Shown here piece by piece: positions 43,537 through 51,352 of a stretch of DNA of 64,000 bases. Every line of letters begins with the position of its first letter. Positions within the stretch are counted from its first letter, which is position 1. The stretch comes from Clostridia bacterium. GTDB taxonomy: Bacteria; Bacillota; Clostridia; Christensenellales; Aristaeellaceae. The DNA is taken from assembly GCA_017433405.1 (NCBI GenBank), contig JAFRHH010000022.1, positions 59,616-123,615 on the forward strand, written 5' to 3'. Position numbers and translations under genes: made by a program. Below the pieces are notes generated by a model that was not told where the DNA came from, ran no database searches, and was given only the letters and a program-made list of their open reading frames with translations.

Positions 43537-44166
43537 TTACCCCTGTTCGGACTCACCGGATGTCATGGAATGTAGCATATAGGAAAGAAAGGGATCGTAT
43601 TTCCCCGCTTCGCTTTCCGGATAGGTTAAGGCCGCGTGATGCAGCCAGCTGTCCGTTTCAAGGTAGAGATCAGCGTAGACCGTGGAATTCTCCGGATCCG
43701 TCCGCTTCATAATCAGCGTTCCCATCTCCGGCTGATAGTCACAGGCCGCGTCCCGCACCCCTTCCTTCGTCATCTGCATGATGCTTTTCAGGAGGCTTTC
43801 CTTTCCCTTCTGGATACTGGTAATCTCCAGCCGGGCCAGCCCGTTTTCGCTGACCGCGAAATCGCCGGCCTCCTCCTGAAACTCAAATGTTGCCGGAAAC
43901 TGAACCGATAAGCCGCTCTCTTCGTTCACATATTCCTTCATGGCGCCGTTGCTGAAAGCATCCGTGATCTCCTCCAGGGTCATGCCTTCCCCCTCCGCGC
44001 CCAGCTCGCTTTTCTCCAGCAGGCCAGACAGCTCGGAGTATCCTTTCTGCTCCTCAGGGGCGGGGGTAAAGGCTTCTCCCGCCGATTCCGCGCTGCCTGT
44101 TATTCCTCCCCATAGAACGAAGAGGGCGAAAAGAACCGAAAAGACCCTTCCTGTCCGTCGTATCAT
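43537..44166 (-). CDS. Secreted protein of unknown function
   Basis: A 209-residue exported protein with a signal peptide (VFSVLFALFVLWGGITGSA). The mature part has YVNEESGLSVQFPATFEF, which resembles the start of PsbP-like or similar lipid-type beta domains seen in Gram-positive secreted proteins; the match is weak. No cysteine follows the signal, so it is not a clear lipoprotein. ATG 44166 is ten bases from GGAGGAGG, which belongs to repeat A5. It precedes the SH3/PG-binding gene and may be its partner. Confidence 0.7.
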   Translation of the reverse strand: MIRRTGRVFSVLFALFVLWGGITGSAESAGEAFTPAPEEQKGYSELSGLLEKSELGAEGEGMTLEEITDAFSNGAMKEYVNEESGLSVQFPATFEFQEEAGDFAVSENGLARLEITSIQKGKESLLKSIMQMTKEGVRDAACDYQPEMGTLIMKRTDPENSTVYADLYLETDSWLHHAALTYPESEAGKYDPFLSYMLHSMTSGESEQG

Positions 44167-44175
44167 CCTGTGTTA

Positions 44176-44274
44176 TCCTCCTCCGCGAACGTCCCTTCAC
44201 GTCCGCCATTCTTGACGGATGACGATCCTGTAGCCGTTCCCGCCGACGCGTTTCACGATCAAAACCGTCCTCCT
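44176..44274 (-). repeat. Family A intergenic repeat, copy A5 supplying a ribosome site
   Basis: Minus-strand order: GGAGGACGGTTTTGATCG, a diverged core ending GGCTACAGGATCGTCATCC, then GGCGGACGTGAAGGGACG and TTCGCGGAGGAGG. The final GGAGGAGG is the ribosome site of the secreted-protein gene at 44166. The remaining bases up to the rpsT terminator hold nothing recognisable. Confidence 0.8.
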
Positions 44275-44360
44275 TGCTTAAGGGTTCCACTCATATAGAC
44301 GATTCAGAAGCCACAGATCTTCCTGAATGACTTTTCATTTTTTCGCCCACCCGCAAAGAA

Positions 44361-44389
44361 AACCCCTCCCGCTGATCACGGAAGGGGTT
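44361..44389 (-). terminator. Terminator after rpsT
   Basis: Minus-strand 11-base-pair stem AACCCCTTCCG / CGGGAGGGGTT with a TGATCAG-type loop, followed by TTCTTT, 18 bases after the rpsT stop. Confidence 0.85.
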
Positions 44390-44406
44390 ATGCGTGCAAT
44401 CTCTCT

Positions 44407-44673
44407 TTAGACGGCGGCAGCCTTGCTCACCTGCTTGGCCAGGCGGGCTTTTTTGCGATTGGCGGCGTTCTTGTGAATAACGCCCTTCGCCGCGGCTTTA
44501 TCAATCACAGCGCTGGCATTGGACAGCGCCTCGACCGCATGCTGCGGATCTTCGGCAATCACGGTATTCAGCTTCCGTACCGTCGTACGCATACCGCTCT
44601 TCACAATCCGGTTCCGCAGATTCTTCTTCTCGCTGACCCTGACGCGCTTCTTGGCTGATTGGATATTCGGCAA
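44407..44673 (-). CDS. rpsT: 30S ribosomal protein S20
   Basis: An 88-residue, lysine-rich bS20 protein. It starts MPNIQSAKKRVRVSEKKNLR and has ASAVIDKAAAKGVIHKNAANRKKARL, typical of the helical bundle that binds 16S rRNA (segments given in part). GGGGAGG precedes the ATG. It is a single gene, divergent from nadD, and separated from holA, next to which it often lies in other Firmicutes. Confidence 0.97.
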   Translation of the reverse strand: MPNIQSAKKRVRVSEKKNLRNRIVKSGMRTTVRKLNTVIAEDPQHAVEALSNASAVIDKAAAKGVIHKNAANRKKARLAKQVSKAAAV

Positions 44674-44717
44674 CTCGGTTCACCTCCCCTTAGGATCCTC
44701 AAAAAACATCGCTATGC

Positions 44718-44746
44718 ATGATAACATGTTCTGCGGGCGAAATCAA
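44718..44746 (-). promoter_or_regulatory. Sigma-A promoter of rpsT
   Basis: Minus-strand TTGATT (44746-44741), 17-base spacer, TATCAT (44723-44718), about 45 bases upstream of the rpsT ATG. Confidence 0.7.
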
Positions 44747-44820
44747 GCCTTTCCGAAAAAAAACTGACTTTTTTTCAGAATGCGGCGTTTTTTTCTCTTT
44801 TCTCTTTGCATTTTTTCGAT

Positions 44821-44826
44821 TATAAT
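44821..44826 (+). promoter_or_regulatory. Possible -10 element of the nadD-yqeK gene
   Basis: TATAAT on the plus strand 29 bases before the TTG start. The region upstream is a T-rich run without a clear -35 hexamer. Confidence 0.45.
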
Positions 44827-44854
44827 ACGGATGCTGTTGAAGGAGGACTGGCGG

Positions 44855-46048
44855 TTGGCAAAGCATCGTACCGGCGTTTTTTTCGGCACTTTTGATCCGA
44901 TTCATGAAGGTCACATCCGGCTCTGTCTTGCCGCCCTGAGCGGCGGGGATGTAGATCGGATTTTGGTCGTTCCCCTGCGCGGTCTCCCGGATTATATCTG
45001 CGCCGCGGATCCGGAGGATCGCTGGCGGATGACGGTTGCGGCCTGCTCCGTCGATCCTCGGCTGGAACCGCTTCGGATCGCGCTGGACGCGCCGGAGTCC
45101 TCCCGGATCGTGGATCTGCTGCGCCAGATTCGCCGGCGGGATGATAAATCGGAGCTCGTTCTTTTGCTGGGGTCAGACGCGCTGCTGCGCCTCAGAGAGC
45201 TTCATCATGCAAAGGAAATCCTGAAATCCTTTCGGTTTCTGATCGCTCCGCGGCCGGAGCAGGATGATCTGGACGCGCTGAAGGCGGAGGTGCTGGCCCT
45301 GTCGTCCCAGGGCGTCCGCCTGCGTTTTCTGCTCATGGATCCGATCTCTGCCTCCTCCTCCAGGATCCGGTCCGCTTCCGTGATGGCGGAGGATTCCGGT
45401 CTTCCCGTCGACGTGGAGGAGTACATCGCCGCCAGGGGGCTTTATGCGCAGGATATTCGAATTCCTCAGGCCGGCGTCTGGCTTCCCCGCCTTTTCGCCG
45501 CCCTGAATCCCCACCGGTTTTCTCATTCCCTGTCCGTCGCCCGAACGGCCCGGAGGCTTGCCCTGATTCACGGGCTTCAGCCTCTGCAGGCGGAGGAAGC
45601 CGGTCTTCTGCATGACTGCGCAAAATGTATGCCGATCCGGAAGATGCAGCAGATCGCCCGGGAGCATTCCCTGACGGCGGATCCGGCTTACCTGCAGAGC
45701 GGCGCCCTGCTTCATTCCCTCGTCGGCGCCTGGGTCGCCCGCAATGAATACGGGATGGCCGATCCCCAGGTGCTCGAGGCGATTTCCTACCATAATACAG
45801 GCATTCCGGGCATGTCCCGGCTCGCCATGTGCGTCTGTCTCGCGGATTCCATTGAGCCCCTGCGGGGATCGAACCCCCGGCTGGACGCCATTCGGGAGGT
45901 TGCGGACAAAAATCTGGAACGGGCCCTGCTCCTGTCCCTGGAGGGAACTTCGGCCTATGTCCGGGAGCGGGGAAAGGAGCTTCATCCCCGGACGCTGCAG
46001 ACCATCGCCTGGCTGCAGAAGCTTCCCGGTGTACAGGTCAGCTTTTGA
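44855..46048 (+). CDS. nadD: NadD-YqeK fusion: nicotinate mononucleotide adenylyltransferase and HD-domain hydrolase
   Basis: A 397-residue fusion of two proteins that are usually adjacent. Residues 1-195 are NadD, with GVFFGTFDPIHEGHIRL and SASSSRIRSASVMAE (ISSTxIR-like site); it makes nicotinate adenine dinucleotide in NAD synthesis. Residues about 210-395 are YqeK, with HSLSVARTARRLALIHG, AGLLHDCAKCMP and ISYHNTGIPGMS, an HD-type diadenosine tetraphosphate hydrolase. The start is a TTG with AAGGAGG seven bases upstream. rsfS follows, the usual Firmicutes neighbour. Confidence 0.94.
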   Translation: MAKHRTGVFFGTFDPIHEGHIRLCLAALSGGDVDRILVVPLRGLPDYICAADPEDRWRMTVAACSVDPRLEPLRIALDAPESSRIVDLLRQIRRRDDKSELVLLLGSDALLRLRELHHAKEILKSFRFLIAPRPEQDDLDALKAEVLALSSQGVRLRFLLMDPISASSSRIRSASVMAEDSGLPVDVEEYIAARGLYAQDIRIPQAGVWLPRLFAALNPHRFSHSLSVARTARRLALIHGLQPLQAEEAGLLHDCAKCMPIRKMQQIAREHSLTADPAYLQSGALLHSLVGAWVARNEYGMADPQVLEAISYHNTGIPGMSRLAMCVCLADSIEPLRGSNPRLDAIREVADKNLERALLLSLEGTSAYVRERGKELHPRTLQTIAWLQKLPGVQVSF

Positions 46049-46125
46049 GTCAAAGTCCGCCGCTTTCCGGCGGCGGGATCAATTTCTGGATCTTTCCCAA
46101 ATGAATGAATGAAAGGATGAGCAGC

Positions 46126-46494
46126 ATGGATCAGGATCTGTCACTGGTCCGCCGGCTGGCGGAAAAACTGTACGAAAAAAAAGCGGAGGACATCGTGGCC
46201 TTAAACGTCAGCCATCTGACCGTCCTCTGCGAAAAAATGCTGATTGCTTCCGGGCGTTCCGCCGCCCAGGTGGCCTCCCTCTGTGAGGCGGTCGATGAAT
46301 TCATGCATGAAAGCGGCATTCCCCTCCGCCGGTCCGAAGGCCTGCGGGAAGCCCGCTGGGCCATTCTGGATTACGGATTTCTGATCGTCCACCTGTTCCA
46401 TCGGGATGAGAGAGCCTTCTATGACCTGGAGCGGCTGTGGACCGACGGGGAAAACCGGATCGATCTTCCCTTTGACCAGACCGCGGCGGATTAA
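46126..46494 (+). CDS. rsfS: Ribosomal silencing factor RsfS
   Basis: A 122-residue RsfS/DUF143 protein that binds L14 on the 50S subunit and blocks subunit joining during starvation. The conserved core is SEGLREARWAILDYGFLIVHLFH, here read at about residues 65-88, with ERAFYDLERLW after it (first part quoted in short: ARWAILDYGFLIVHLF). ATG 46126 has AAAGG nine bases upstream; an ATG at 46117 would have no spacing. It follows nadD-yqeK by about 75 bases. Its end overlaps coaBC on the other strand by 4 bases. Confidence 0.94.
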   Translation: MDQDLSLVRRLAEKLYEKKAEDIVALNVSHLTVLCEKMLIASGRSAAQVASLCEAVDEFMHESGIPLRRSEGLREARWAILDYGFLIVHLFHRDERAFYDLERLWTDGENRIDLPFDQTAAD

Positions 46495-47699
46495 CGCCCC
46501 TCTTTCCTCAGCGCCAGAATCCGGTCCAGGATTTTCCCGGCCAGCTCCGTCTTTTGCTGAAGAGGCATCTCCTGCCGCCCGCCCCGCCAGATCAGCGTGG
46601 CGATATTGGTGTCCGTATTGAAGCCCGCCCCCGGGCGGGTAACATCATTGGCCACGATCAGGTCCAGGTTCTTGCGGGTCAGTTTTCCTTCGGCGTTCTC
46701 TTCAAGATGACCGGTTTCCGCCGCGAAGCCCACAAGGGTCTGCCCCGCTTTTTTTAGTCTGCCCACCGCCTCGGCCACATCCGGGTTTTCAACCATGACC
46801 AGCGTGATTTCATGCTGGCCGTTTTTCTTGATTTTCTGATCCGAGGCGTCCCTGAACCGGAAGTCCGCGACGGCAGCCGCCTGAATGATAATATCATGGC
46901 GGGGAGTTTCTTTTTCCATCACCCGGAGAAGATCCCGGGCCGACTCCACCGGAATACAGGAAACGCCCTCCGGCAGCGGCTGGGTGACAGCGCCGTATAC
47001 CAGGGTTACCGCCGCGCCGCGGCCCTGGGCCGCCCGGGCCAGCGCGATGCCCATTTTCCCGCTGGAATCATTGGTCATAAAGCGAACCGGGTCCAGCCGC
47101 TCGCGGGTTCCGCCGGCGGTCACCAGAACCCGCAGACCCCGGTAGTCCTCCCCTTCGGCAAAATAAGCCTGCAGCGCCTCCACGATCTCCGCGGGCTCGC
47201 TCATTCGTCCGGCGCCCACATCTCCGCAGGCCAGCTTCCCGGTTCCAGGGCCGATGACCTTCACGCCGCGGGCCTGAAGGCGGCTCATGTTTTCCCGGGT
47301 CGCGGCTGCCTCCCACATGCCGGTATTCATCGCCGGCGCGACAAAGACCGGGGCCTTCGTCGCCAGCAGCGTGGTGGAAAGCATATCGTCCGCCAGCCCA
47401 CAGGCCATCTTTGCCAGCATGTTGGCCGTCGCGGGCGCGACGAGAAAGGCGTCCGCCAGCTGGGCCAGGGCCACATGCTCCACCTGCCAGTTCTCCGGCG
47501 TCTGGAAGGTATCCGTCACCACCTGGTTCCCGGAGAGCGTCTGAAAGGTCAGCGGGGCGACGAACTCCGTGGCGTTCCGGGTCATGATCACGTGAACGTC
47601 GGCCCCCAGGCGACGCAAACGGGAGACGATCTCGGCGCTTTTATACGCCGCGATGCCTCCCGTCACGCCGAGGATGATATGTTTCGACTCAAGGCCCAT
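46491..47699 (-). CDS. coaBC: CoaBC: phosphopantothenoylcysteine synthetase/decarboxylase
   Basis: A 402-residue bifunctional coenzyme A enzyme. The CoaC half begins IILGVTGGIAAYKSAEIV and contains PAMNTGMWE, the flavin-decarboxylase active region. The CoaB half begins VLVTAGGTRERLDPVRF at about residue 195 and has KKNGQHEITLVMVENPD-type (KIKKNGQHEITLVMVENPD) synthetase motifs. A TTG precedes the ATG at 47699; the upstream GGAGGA lies at the end of rpoZ. Last gene of the yicC-remA-gmk-rpoZ-coaBC run. Confidence 0.96.
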   Translation of the reverse strand: MGLESKHIILGVTGGIAAYKSAEIVSRLRRLGADVHVIMTRNATEFVAPLTFQTLSGNQVVTDTFQTPENWQVEHVALAQLADAFLVAPATANMLAKMACGLADDMLSTTLLATKAPVFVAPAMNTGMWEAAATRENMSRLQARGVKVIGPGTGKLACGDVGAGRMSEPAEIVEALQAYFAEGEDYRGLRVLVTAGGTRERLDPVRFMTNDSSGKMGIALARAAQGRGAAVTLVYGAVTQPLPEGVSCIPVESARDLLRVMEKETPRHDIIIQAAAVADFRFRDASDQKIKKNGQHEITLVMVENPDVAEAVGRLKKAGQTLVGFAAETGHLEENAEGKLTRKNLDLIVANDVTRPGAGFNTDTNIATLIWRGGRQEMPLQQKTELAGKILDRILALRKEGR

Positions 47700-47708
47700 C
47701 AAAGCTGC

Positions 47709-47918
47709 TTATTCCTCCTCCGGCGGATTGTCATAGGTCAGGAACCCGCGGTTAATCTCCTCTACCGCGACCTTCAGCGGCTTCATTCCTTCCGCATCGA
47801 TCATCGGCAGAGCGCCGTTGACCAGCTCGCGCCCCCGCTTGCTGGCCTCCACAACCAGCGTATACCGGCTGTCAGCATGCTCGAGCAGTTCCAGAACACT
47901 CGGATCAACAATGGACAT
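47709..47918 (-). CDS. rpoZ: RNA polymerase omega subunit
   Basis: A 69-residue omega subunit, which helps RNA polymerase assembly. It shows PSVLELLEHADSRYTLVVEA and ASKRGRELVNG, matching the conserved core of family members (SRYxLVxxxxKRAR). The frame is open from 47945, but the ATG at 47918 has GAAAGGGG upstream. It sits between gmk and coaBC, the standard place. Confidence 0.94.
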   Translation of the reverse strand: MSIVDPSVLELLEHADSRYTLVVEASKRGRELVNGALPMIDAEGMKPLKVAVEEINRGFLTYDNPPEEE

Positions 47919-47934
47919 CTTTTTTTCCCCTTTC

Positions 47935-48537
47935 TTATTCCCCAATCACAGGATAGTACCGGATGGAATTCTGCTTTTCGGCCCGGACGACAGCCATCAG
48001 CTGATCGAAGGCCAGCTCCAGGTTCTCGTTGACGATCAGATAACGGTACCGCCCCATCTGATCGATCTCGCCCTTCGCGTTGCGAAGGCGTCGGGCGATC
48101 TCCTCCTCGTTTTCGGTATTCCGCGTATGAAGCCGAACCTTGAGCTCATGATAGCTTGGCGGAAGAATAAACACGCTGACGCAGTCCTTCTCCTTTTCCA
48201 TGATGGCGCGGGCCCCCTGCGGATCGATATCCAGCAGGACATTCTGGCCCTTCTCCATCCGGGCGTAGACCTCGCTCTTCAGCGTCCCGTACCGGTGCCC
48301 GTGAACCGTCGCGTGCTCAATAAAGGCATCGTCCTCCAGCAGTTTATCATATTCCTCCTCGGAAATAAAGTGATAATGCAGATCCTCGATCTCATTTTCC
48401 CGTTTCTTTCTTGTCGTCACGCTGACCGAGAAGGCAAAGCTCGGATCCTGATCCAGCAGCTTCGCCACCAGCGTTCCCTTGCCGGCGCCGGAAGGGCCGG
48501 AAATCACAAGCAGCATCCCTTTCCTGGTTTCCTTCAT
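47935..48537 (-). CDS. gmk: Guanylate kinase
   Basis: A 200-residue kinase converting GMP to GDP. The P-loop is LLVISGPSGAGKGTLVAKLL, followed by FAFSVSVTTRKKRENE and VLLDIDPQGARAIM, the GMP-binding and catalytic motifs. The ATG has GGAGGAGTAAGACCG upstream, which also holds the remA stop. Its end overlaps the upstream reach of the rpoZ frame. Confidence 0.98.
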   Translation of the reverse strand: MKETRKGMLLVISGPSGAGKGTLVAKLLDQDPSFAFSVSVTTRKKRENEIEDLHYHFISEEEYDKLLEDDAFIEHATVHGHRYGTLKSEVYARMEKGQNVLLDIDPQGARAIMEKEKDCVSVFILPPSYHELKVRLHTRNTENEEEIARRLRNAKGEIDQMGRYRYLIVNENLELAFDQLMAVVRAEKQNSIRYYPVIGE

Positions 48538-48542
48538 CGGTC

Positions 48543-48794
48543 TTACTCCTCCGTTTCCCTGCGTTCATCAATCCTGGACGTAACGGTTTCAGGCAGCAGC
48601 GGGGAGAGCACTATATGATCGGAATCCGTAATCAGCACAGCCTTCGTCTTATGGCCGCAGGTCGCGTCGATCACCCGGCCCCCGTCCCTGGCGTCCTGAA
48701 CCATCCGCTTGATCGGCGCCGCGTCCGGCGCGACAATGGCGATGATCCGCGGAACCGAAACCATGTTCCCATAGCCCACATTGACCAGTCTCAT
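48543..48794 (-). CDS. remA: RemA-like regulatory protein (DUF370)
   Basis: An 83-residue DUF370 protein. Bacillus RemA is a DNA-binding activator of matrix genes; that function may not transfer to this organism. Sequence: GYGNMVSVPRIIAIVAPDAAP and DATCGHKTKAVLITDSDH (the latter in VIDATCGHKTKAVLI form) match the family. It lies between yicC and gmk with four-base gaps, the usual order, and GGAG lies before the ATG. Confidence 0.95.
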   Translation of the reverse strand: MRLVNVGYGNMVSVPRIIAIVAPDAAPIKRMVQDARDGGRVIDATCGHKTKAVLITDSDHIVLSPLLPETVTSRIDERRETEE

Positions 48795-48797
48795 GCT

Positions 48798-49670
48798 TTA
48801 CTCCACATTCTGAACCTGTTCCCGGATTTTTTCAATCTCGCTTTTCATGGCGACAACCTGGTTGGTGATGAACAGATCCGACGCCTTGGAACCGATGGTA
48901 TTGGTTTCCCGGTTCATCTCCTGAACCAGGAAGTCCATCTTTTTCCCGGTTTCACCGTCGGCTTCCAGCAGCTGTCTCATCTGGCCCAGATGGCTTTCCA
49001 GCCGGGAAAGCTCCTCGTCCACCGCGCACCGGTCCGCCATCAGCGCGACCTCCTGAGCCAGCCGCTGGGGATCGATCCCGTCCGCCTCCAGCGCCCGGAG
49101 CCTCGCCCACAGCCTTTCCTGATAATCCACGATCACGCCCGGCGCCCGGACGCAGACCTCCGAGCGCAGGGCCTCCACCCGATCCAGATGAATCTTCAGG
49201 TCCTGCTTCAGGAAGGCGCCCTCTTTTTCCCGCATCCCGATCAGCTGATCCAGCGCCGCGGAAAGCGCCTCGCCGCACAGGGCGGCGATCCGCTCCTGAT
49301 CCATCTCCCGCTCCGAAACCTGAACGACCCCTTCCAGGCCCATCAGCCCGGAAACCGTCAGGTCAAAGGCGGTTCCTGTCGCTTCCGCGATGCCGCGGCC
49401 CGCTTCGGCATAGGCCCGGGCCAGATTCAGGTCGGTCCTGACTGCAGCGGAGGCTTCCCCCGTGCTCCCGACGGTCAGAAAAACATCCACATGGCCGCGC
49501 CCGAGGCGCCCTGTAATTCCTTCCCGGATAACAGGTTCCAGAAAGCTCAGGGGCCTGGGCAGCCGCAGCGCGAGATCCAGAAAGCGGTGATTGACCGTTC
49601 TGATTTCGACCGTAACCTCCCACCCGTCGCGGCTGACCAGACCGGAGCCGCATCCTGTCATACTTCTCAT
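48798..49670 (-). CDS. yicC: YicC family stress-induced RNase
   Basis: A 290-residue YicC protein; E. coli YicC and its relatives are reported RNA endonucleases. It begins MRSMTGCGSGLVSRDGW and ends with the family C-terminus DFLVQEMNRETNTIGSKA, ITNQVVAMKSEIEKIREQVQN (both seen). The frame is open from 49820, but ATG 49670 gives the family start and has GGAGAGGATGACGGC upstream. It heads the remA-gmk-rpoZ-coaBC operon behind a promoter at 49701-49729. Confidence 0.93.
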   Translation of the reverse strand: MRSMTGCGSGLVSRDGWEVTVEIRTVNHRFLDLALRLPRPLSFLEPVIREGITGRLGRGHVDVFLTVGSTGEASAAVRTDLNLARAYAEAGRGIAEATGTAFDLTVSGLMGLEGVVQVSEREMDQERIAALCGEALSAALDQLIGMREKEGAFLKQDLKIHLDRVEALRSEVCVRAPGVIVDYQERLWARLRALEADGIDPQRLAQEVALMADRCAVDEELSRLESHLGQMRQLLEADGETGKKMDFLVQEMNRETNTIGSKASDLFITNQVVAMKSEIEKIREQVQNVE

Positions 49671-49700
49671 GCCGTCATCCTCTCCGAAAATTGCATGCAG

Positions 49701-49729
49701 ATTATACCATCCGGAGTGGTAAAACGCAA
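49701..49729 (-). promoter_or_regulatory. Sigma-A promoter of the yicC-coaBC operon
   Basis: Minus-strand TTGCGT (49729-49724), 17-base spacer, TATAAT (49706-49701) preceded by TGG, an extended -10. Confidence 0.78.
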
Positions 49730-49765
49730 TAACGCAAAAAATCCCTTTCCTAAATGATTTACCCA

Positions 49766-49774
49766 TGATATAAT
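49766..49774 (+). promoter_or_regulatory. Extended -10 promoter of the second PFK gene
   Basis: TGATATAAT: TATAAT at 49769-49774 with TG two bases upstream. The -35 position is poor. It lies 40 bases from the divergent yicC promoter; the leader to the PFK ATG is about 120 bases. Confidence 0.5.
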
Positions 49775-49900
49775 TTTTTACAGCAGGAAAACAGACGGGT
49801 TCTGTCCGTGGTTCCTTCATGCGGGAGCGGCGCCGGAACCGTCATCCGGACAACACGCGGGATGTGAACCGACTTTCAAAAAAGAGAGAGGAGTCAGGCT

Positions 49901-50971
49901 ATGAAAAGAAGAATCGGCATCTTAACCAGCGGAGGAGACTGTCCCGGGCTGAACGCCGCCATCCGCGGGGTCGCCCGCGCCGCCTATGAAATGTTTGACG
50001 CGGAAATTATCGGGATTCACGACGGATACCGGGGGCTGATCGACGGGGATTACTCGGAGATGACCCGCGGCCAGTTCTCCGGGATTCTGACCCTGGGGGG
50101 AACGATTCTCGGAACCAACCGGACTCCCTTCCGGGACATGCGGAAGATCGGCGAGGATAACGTGGATAAGGTCGCCGCCATGAAAAAGACCTATAAGGAA
50201 CTGAAGCTCGACTGTCTGATCACCCTCGGCGGAAACGGAACCCATAAGACGGCGAACCTTCTGAGCGAGGAGGGGCTCAACGTCATCGGCCTTCCGAAAA
50301 CCATCGACAATGATCTGTACGGGACGGATTTTACTTTCGGGTTCCATACGGCGAACGATATCGCGACGGATGTCATCGACCGGATTCATACGACGGCCGC
50401 CAGCCACGGCCGGGTCATGGCAATTGAGATCATGGGGAACAAAGCCGGCTGGCTGACGCTGTATTCCGGCGTCGCGGGCGGGGCCGACGTGATTCTGATT
50501 CCGGAAATCCCCTACAGCATTGAAAAGGTCGCCGAGGTTGTTCAGCGCCGGGCAGAGAACAACAAGGGCTTTACGATTATCGCCGTGGCGGAGGGCGCCA
50601 TGGATAAAGAAGAAGCCCGCATGAAAAAGAAGGACCGGGAAAGCAAGCGGGCCGCGGAGCATTTCTCCTCCAGCGCCTATGTGGCCCGCCGCCTTCAGGA
50701 GGAGGTCGGCGTGGAAGCCCGGAACGTGGTTCCCGGCCACATTCAGCGTGGCGGAACCCCGAGTGCCTTTGACCGTGTTCTCTCGACGGAGTTCGGCGTT
50801 CATGCCGCCGAGCTGATTCGGGACGGAATTTTTGGCGTCTCCGTCGCCCTCAAGGGCAATGACATCTCCCATAATCCCCTGAAGGATGTCGCCGGGATTC
50901 CGAAGCCGGTTCCGGTGGATCATCATATGGTTCAGACGGCCCGACGGATCGGGATTTCCTTCGGAGACTGA
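49901..50971 (+). CDS. pfk: Phosphofructokinase, mixed-substrate type (ATP or PPi)
   Basis: A 356-residue PFK. It has ILTSGGDCPGLNAAIRG at the start, GGNGT at 110-114 and PKTIDND at 132-138. The Lys of PKTIDND is typical of PPi-dependent and mixed-substrate PFKs, while the Gly of GGNGT is the ATP-type residue. This combination is known in a group III clade that includes actinobacterial ATP-PFKs. The phosphoryl donor is therefore uncertain. C-terminal VVPGHIQRGGTPSAFDR is typical. AGAGAGGAG precedes the ATG; a strong terminator follows. Confidence 0.92.
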   Translation: MKRRIGILTSGGDCPGLNAAIRGVARAAYEMFDAEIIGIHDGYRGLIDGDYSEMTRGQFSGILTLGGTILGTNRTPFRDMRKIGEDNVDKVAAMKKTYKELKLDCLITLGGNGTHKTANLLSEEGLNVIGLPKTIDNDLYGTDFTFGFHTANDIATDVIDRIHTTAASHGRVMAIEIMGNKAGWLTLYSGVAGGADVILIPEIPYSIEKVAEVVQRRAENNKGFTIIAVAEGAMDKEEARMKKKDRESKRAAEHFSSSAYVARRLQEEVGVEARNVVPGHIQRGGTPSAFDRVLSTEFGVHAAELIRDGIFGVSVALKGNDISHNPLKDVAGIPKPVPVDHHMVQTARRIGISFGD

Positions 50972-50983
50972 TTTTATTGATCA

Positions 50984-51015
50984 GGGCGGCCGCGTGTTCG
51001 CGGCCGCCCGTTTTT
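50984..51015 (+). terminator. Terminator after the second PFK gene
   Basis: Perfect 11-base-pair stem GGGCGGCCGCG / CGCGGCCGCCC with loop TGTT, then GTTTTT. Confidence 0.93.
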
Positions 51016-51352
51016 ATTCCCACTGTTCCCAGATCTCCGGGTGAACCCCCTGGGTCACCTGGTTTCCGTTCCGCACCAGCGGCGTCTTTAAAAGCCATGG
51101 AGCCTCCTGAATCGCCGGAATCAGCAGTTCCGCCCGGTCGTAATAACAGGCCGGGTGTTCCCTGACCCTGGGATCCTGCCGGTCCAGCAGGCTTTCCGGT
51201 CCGACGGTCTCCAGAAAGAGTCGGATTTCCCGCTCCCCCAGCCGGTGCTTCTTCAGATCCAGGGTCTGAAAGGGGATCCGTCTTTCCTTAAAATACCGCT
51301 CCGCCTTCTGAACCTCGAAATTCTTTTTCCCACAATAAATCTGGATGTTCAT
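51014..51352 (-). CDS. ArsC/Spx-family protein
   Basis: A 112-residue thioredoxin-fold protein of the ArsC family. It has IYCGKKNFEVQKAERYFKER with a single Cys7 near the start, and the family C-terminus LLKTPLVRNGNQVTQG. True arsenate reductases carry further catalytic residues, and Spx has CxxC; only one N-terminal Cys is seen here. The function, redox regulator or reductase, is open. It overlaps the dnaI end by 4 bases and its stop lies next to the PFK terminator. Confidence 0.85.
   Translation of the reverse strand: MNIQIYCGKKNFEVQKAERYFKERRIPFQTLDLKKHRLGEREIRLFLETVGPESLLDRQDPRVREHPACYYDRAELLIPAIQEAPWLLKTPLVRNGNQVTQGVHPEIWEQWE

Noticed and set aside
46055-46080. GC-rich hairpin after nadD-yqeK
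   Set aside because: It lacks a T-run and is followed closely by rsfS, so I do not call it a terminator.
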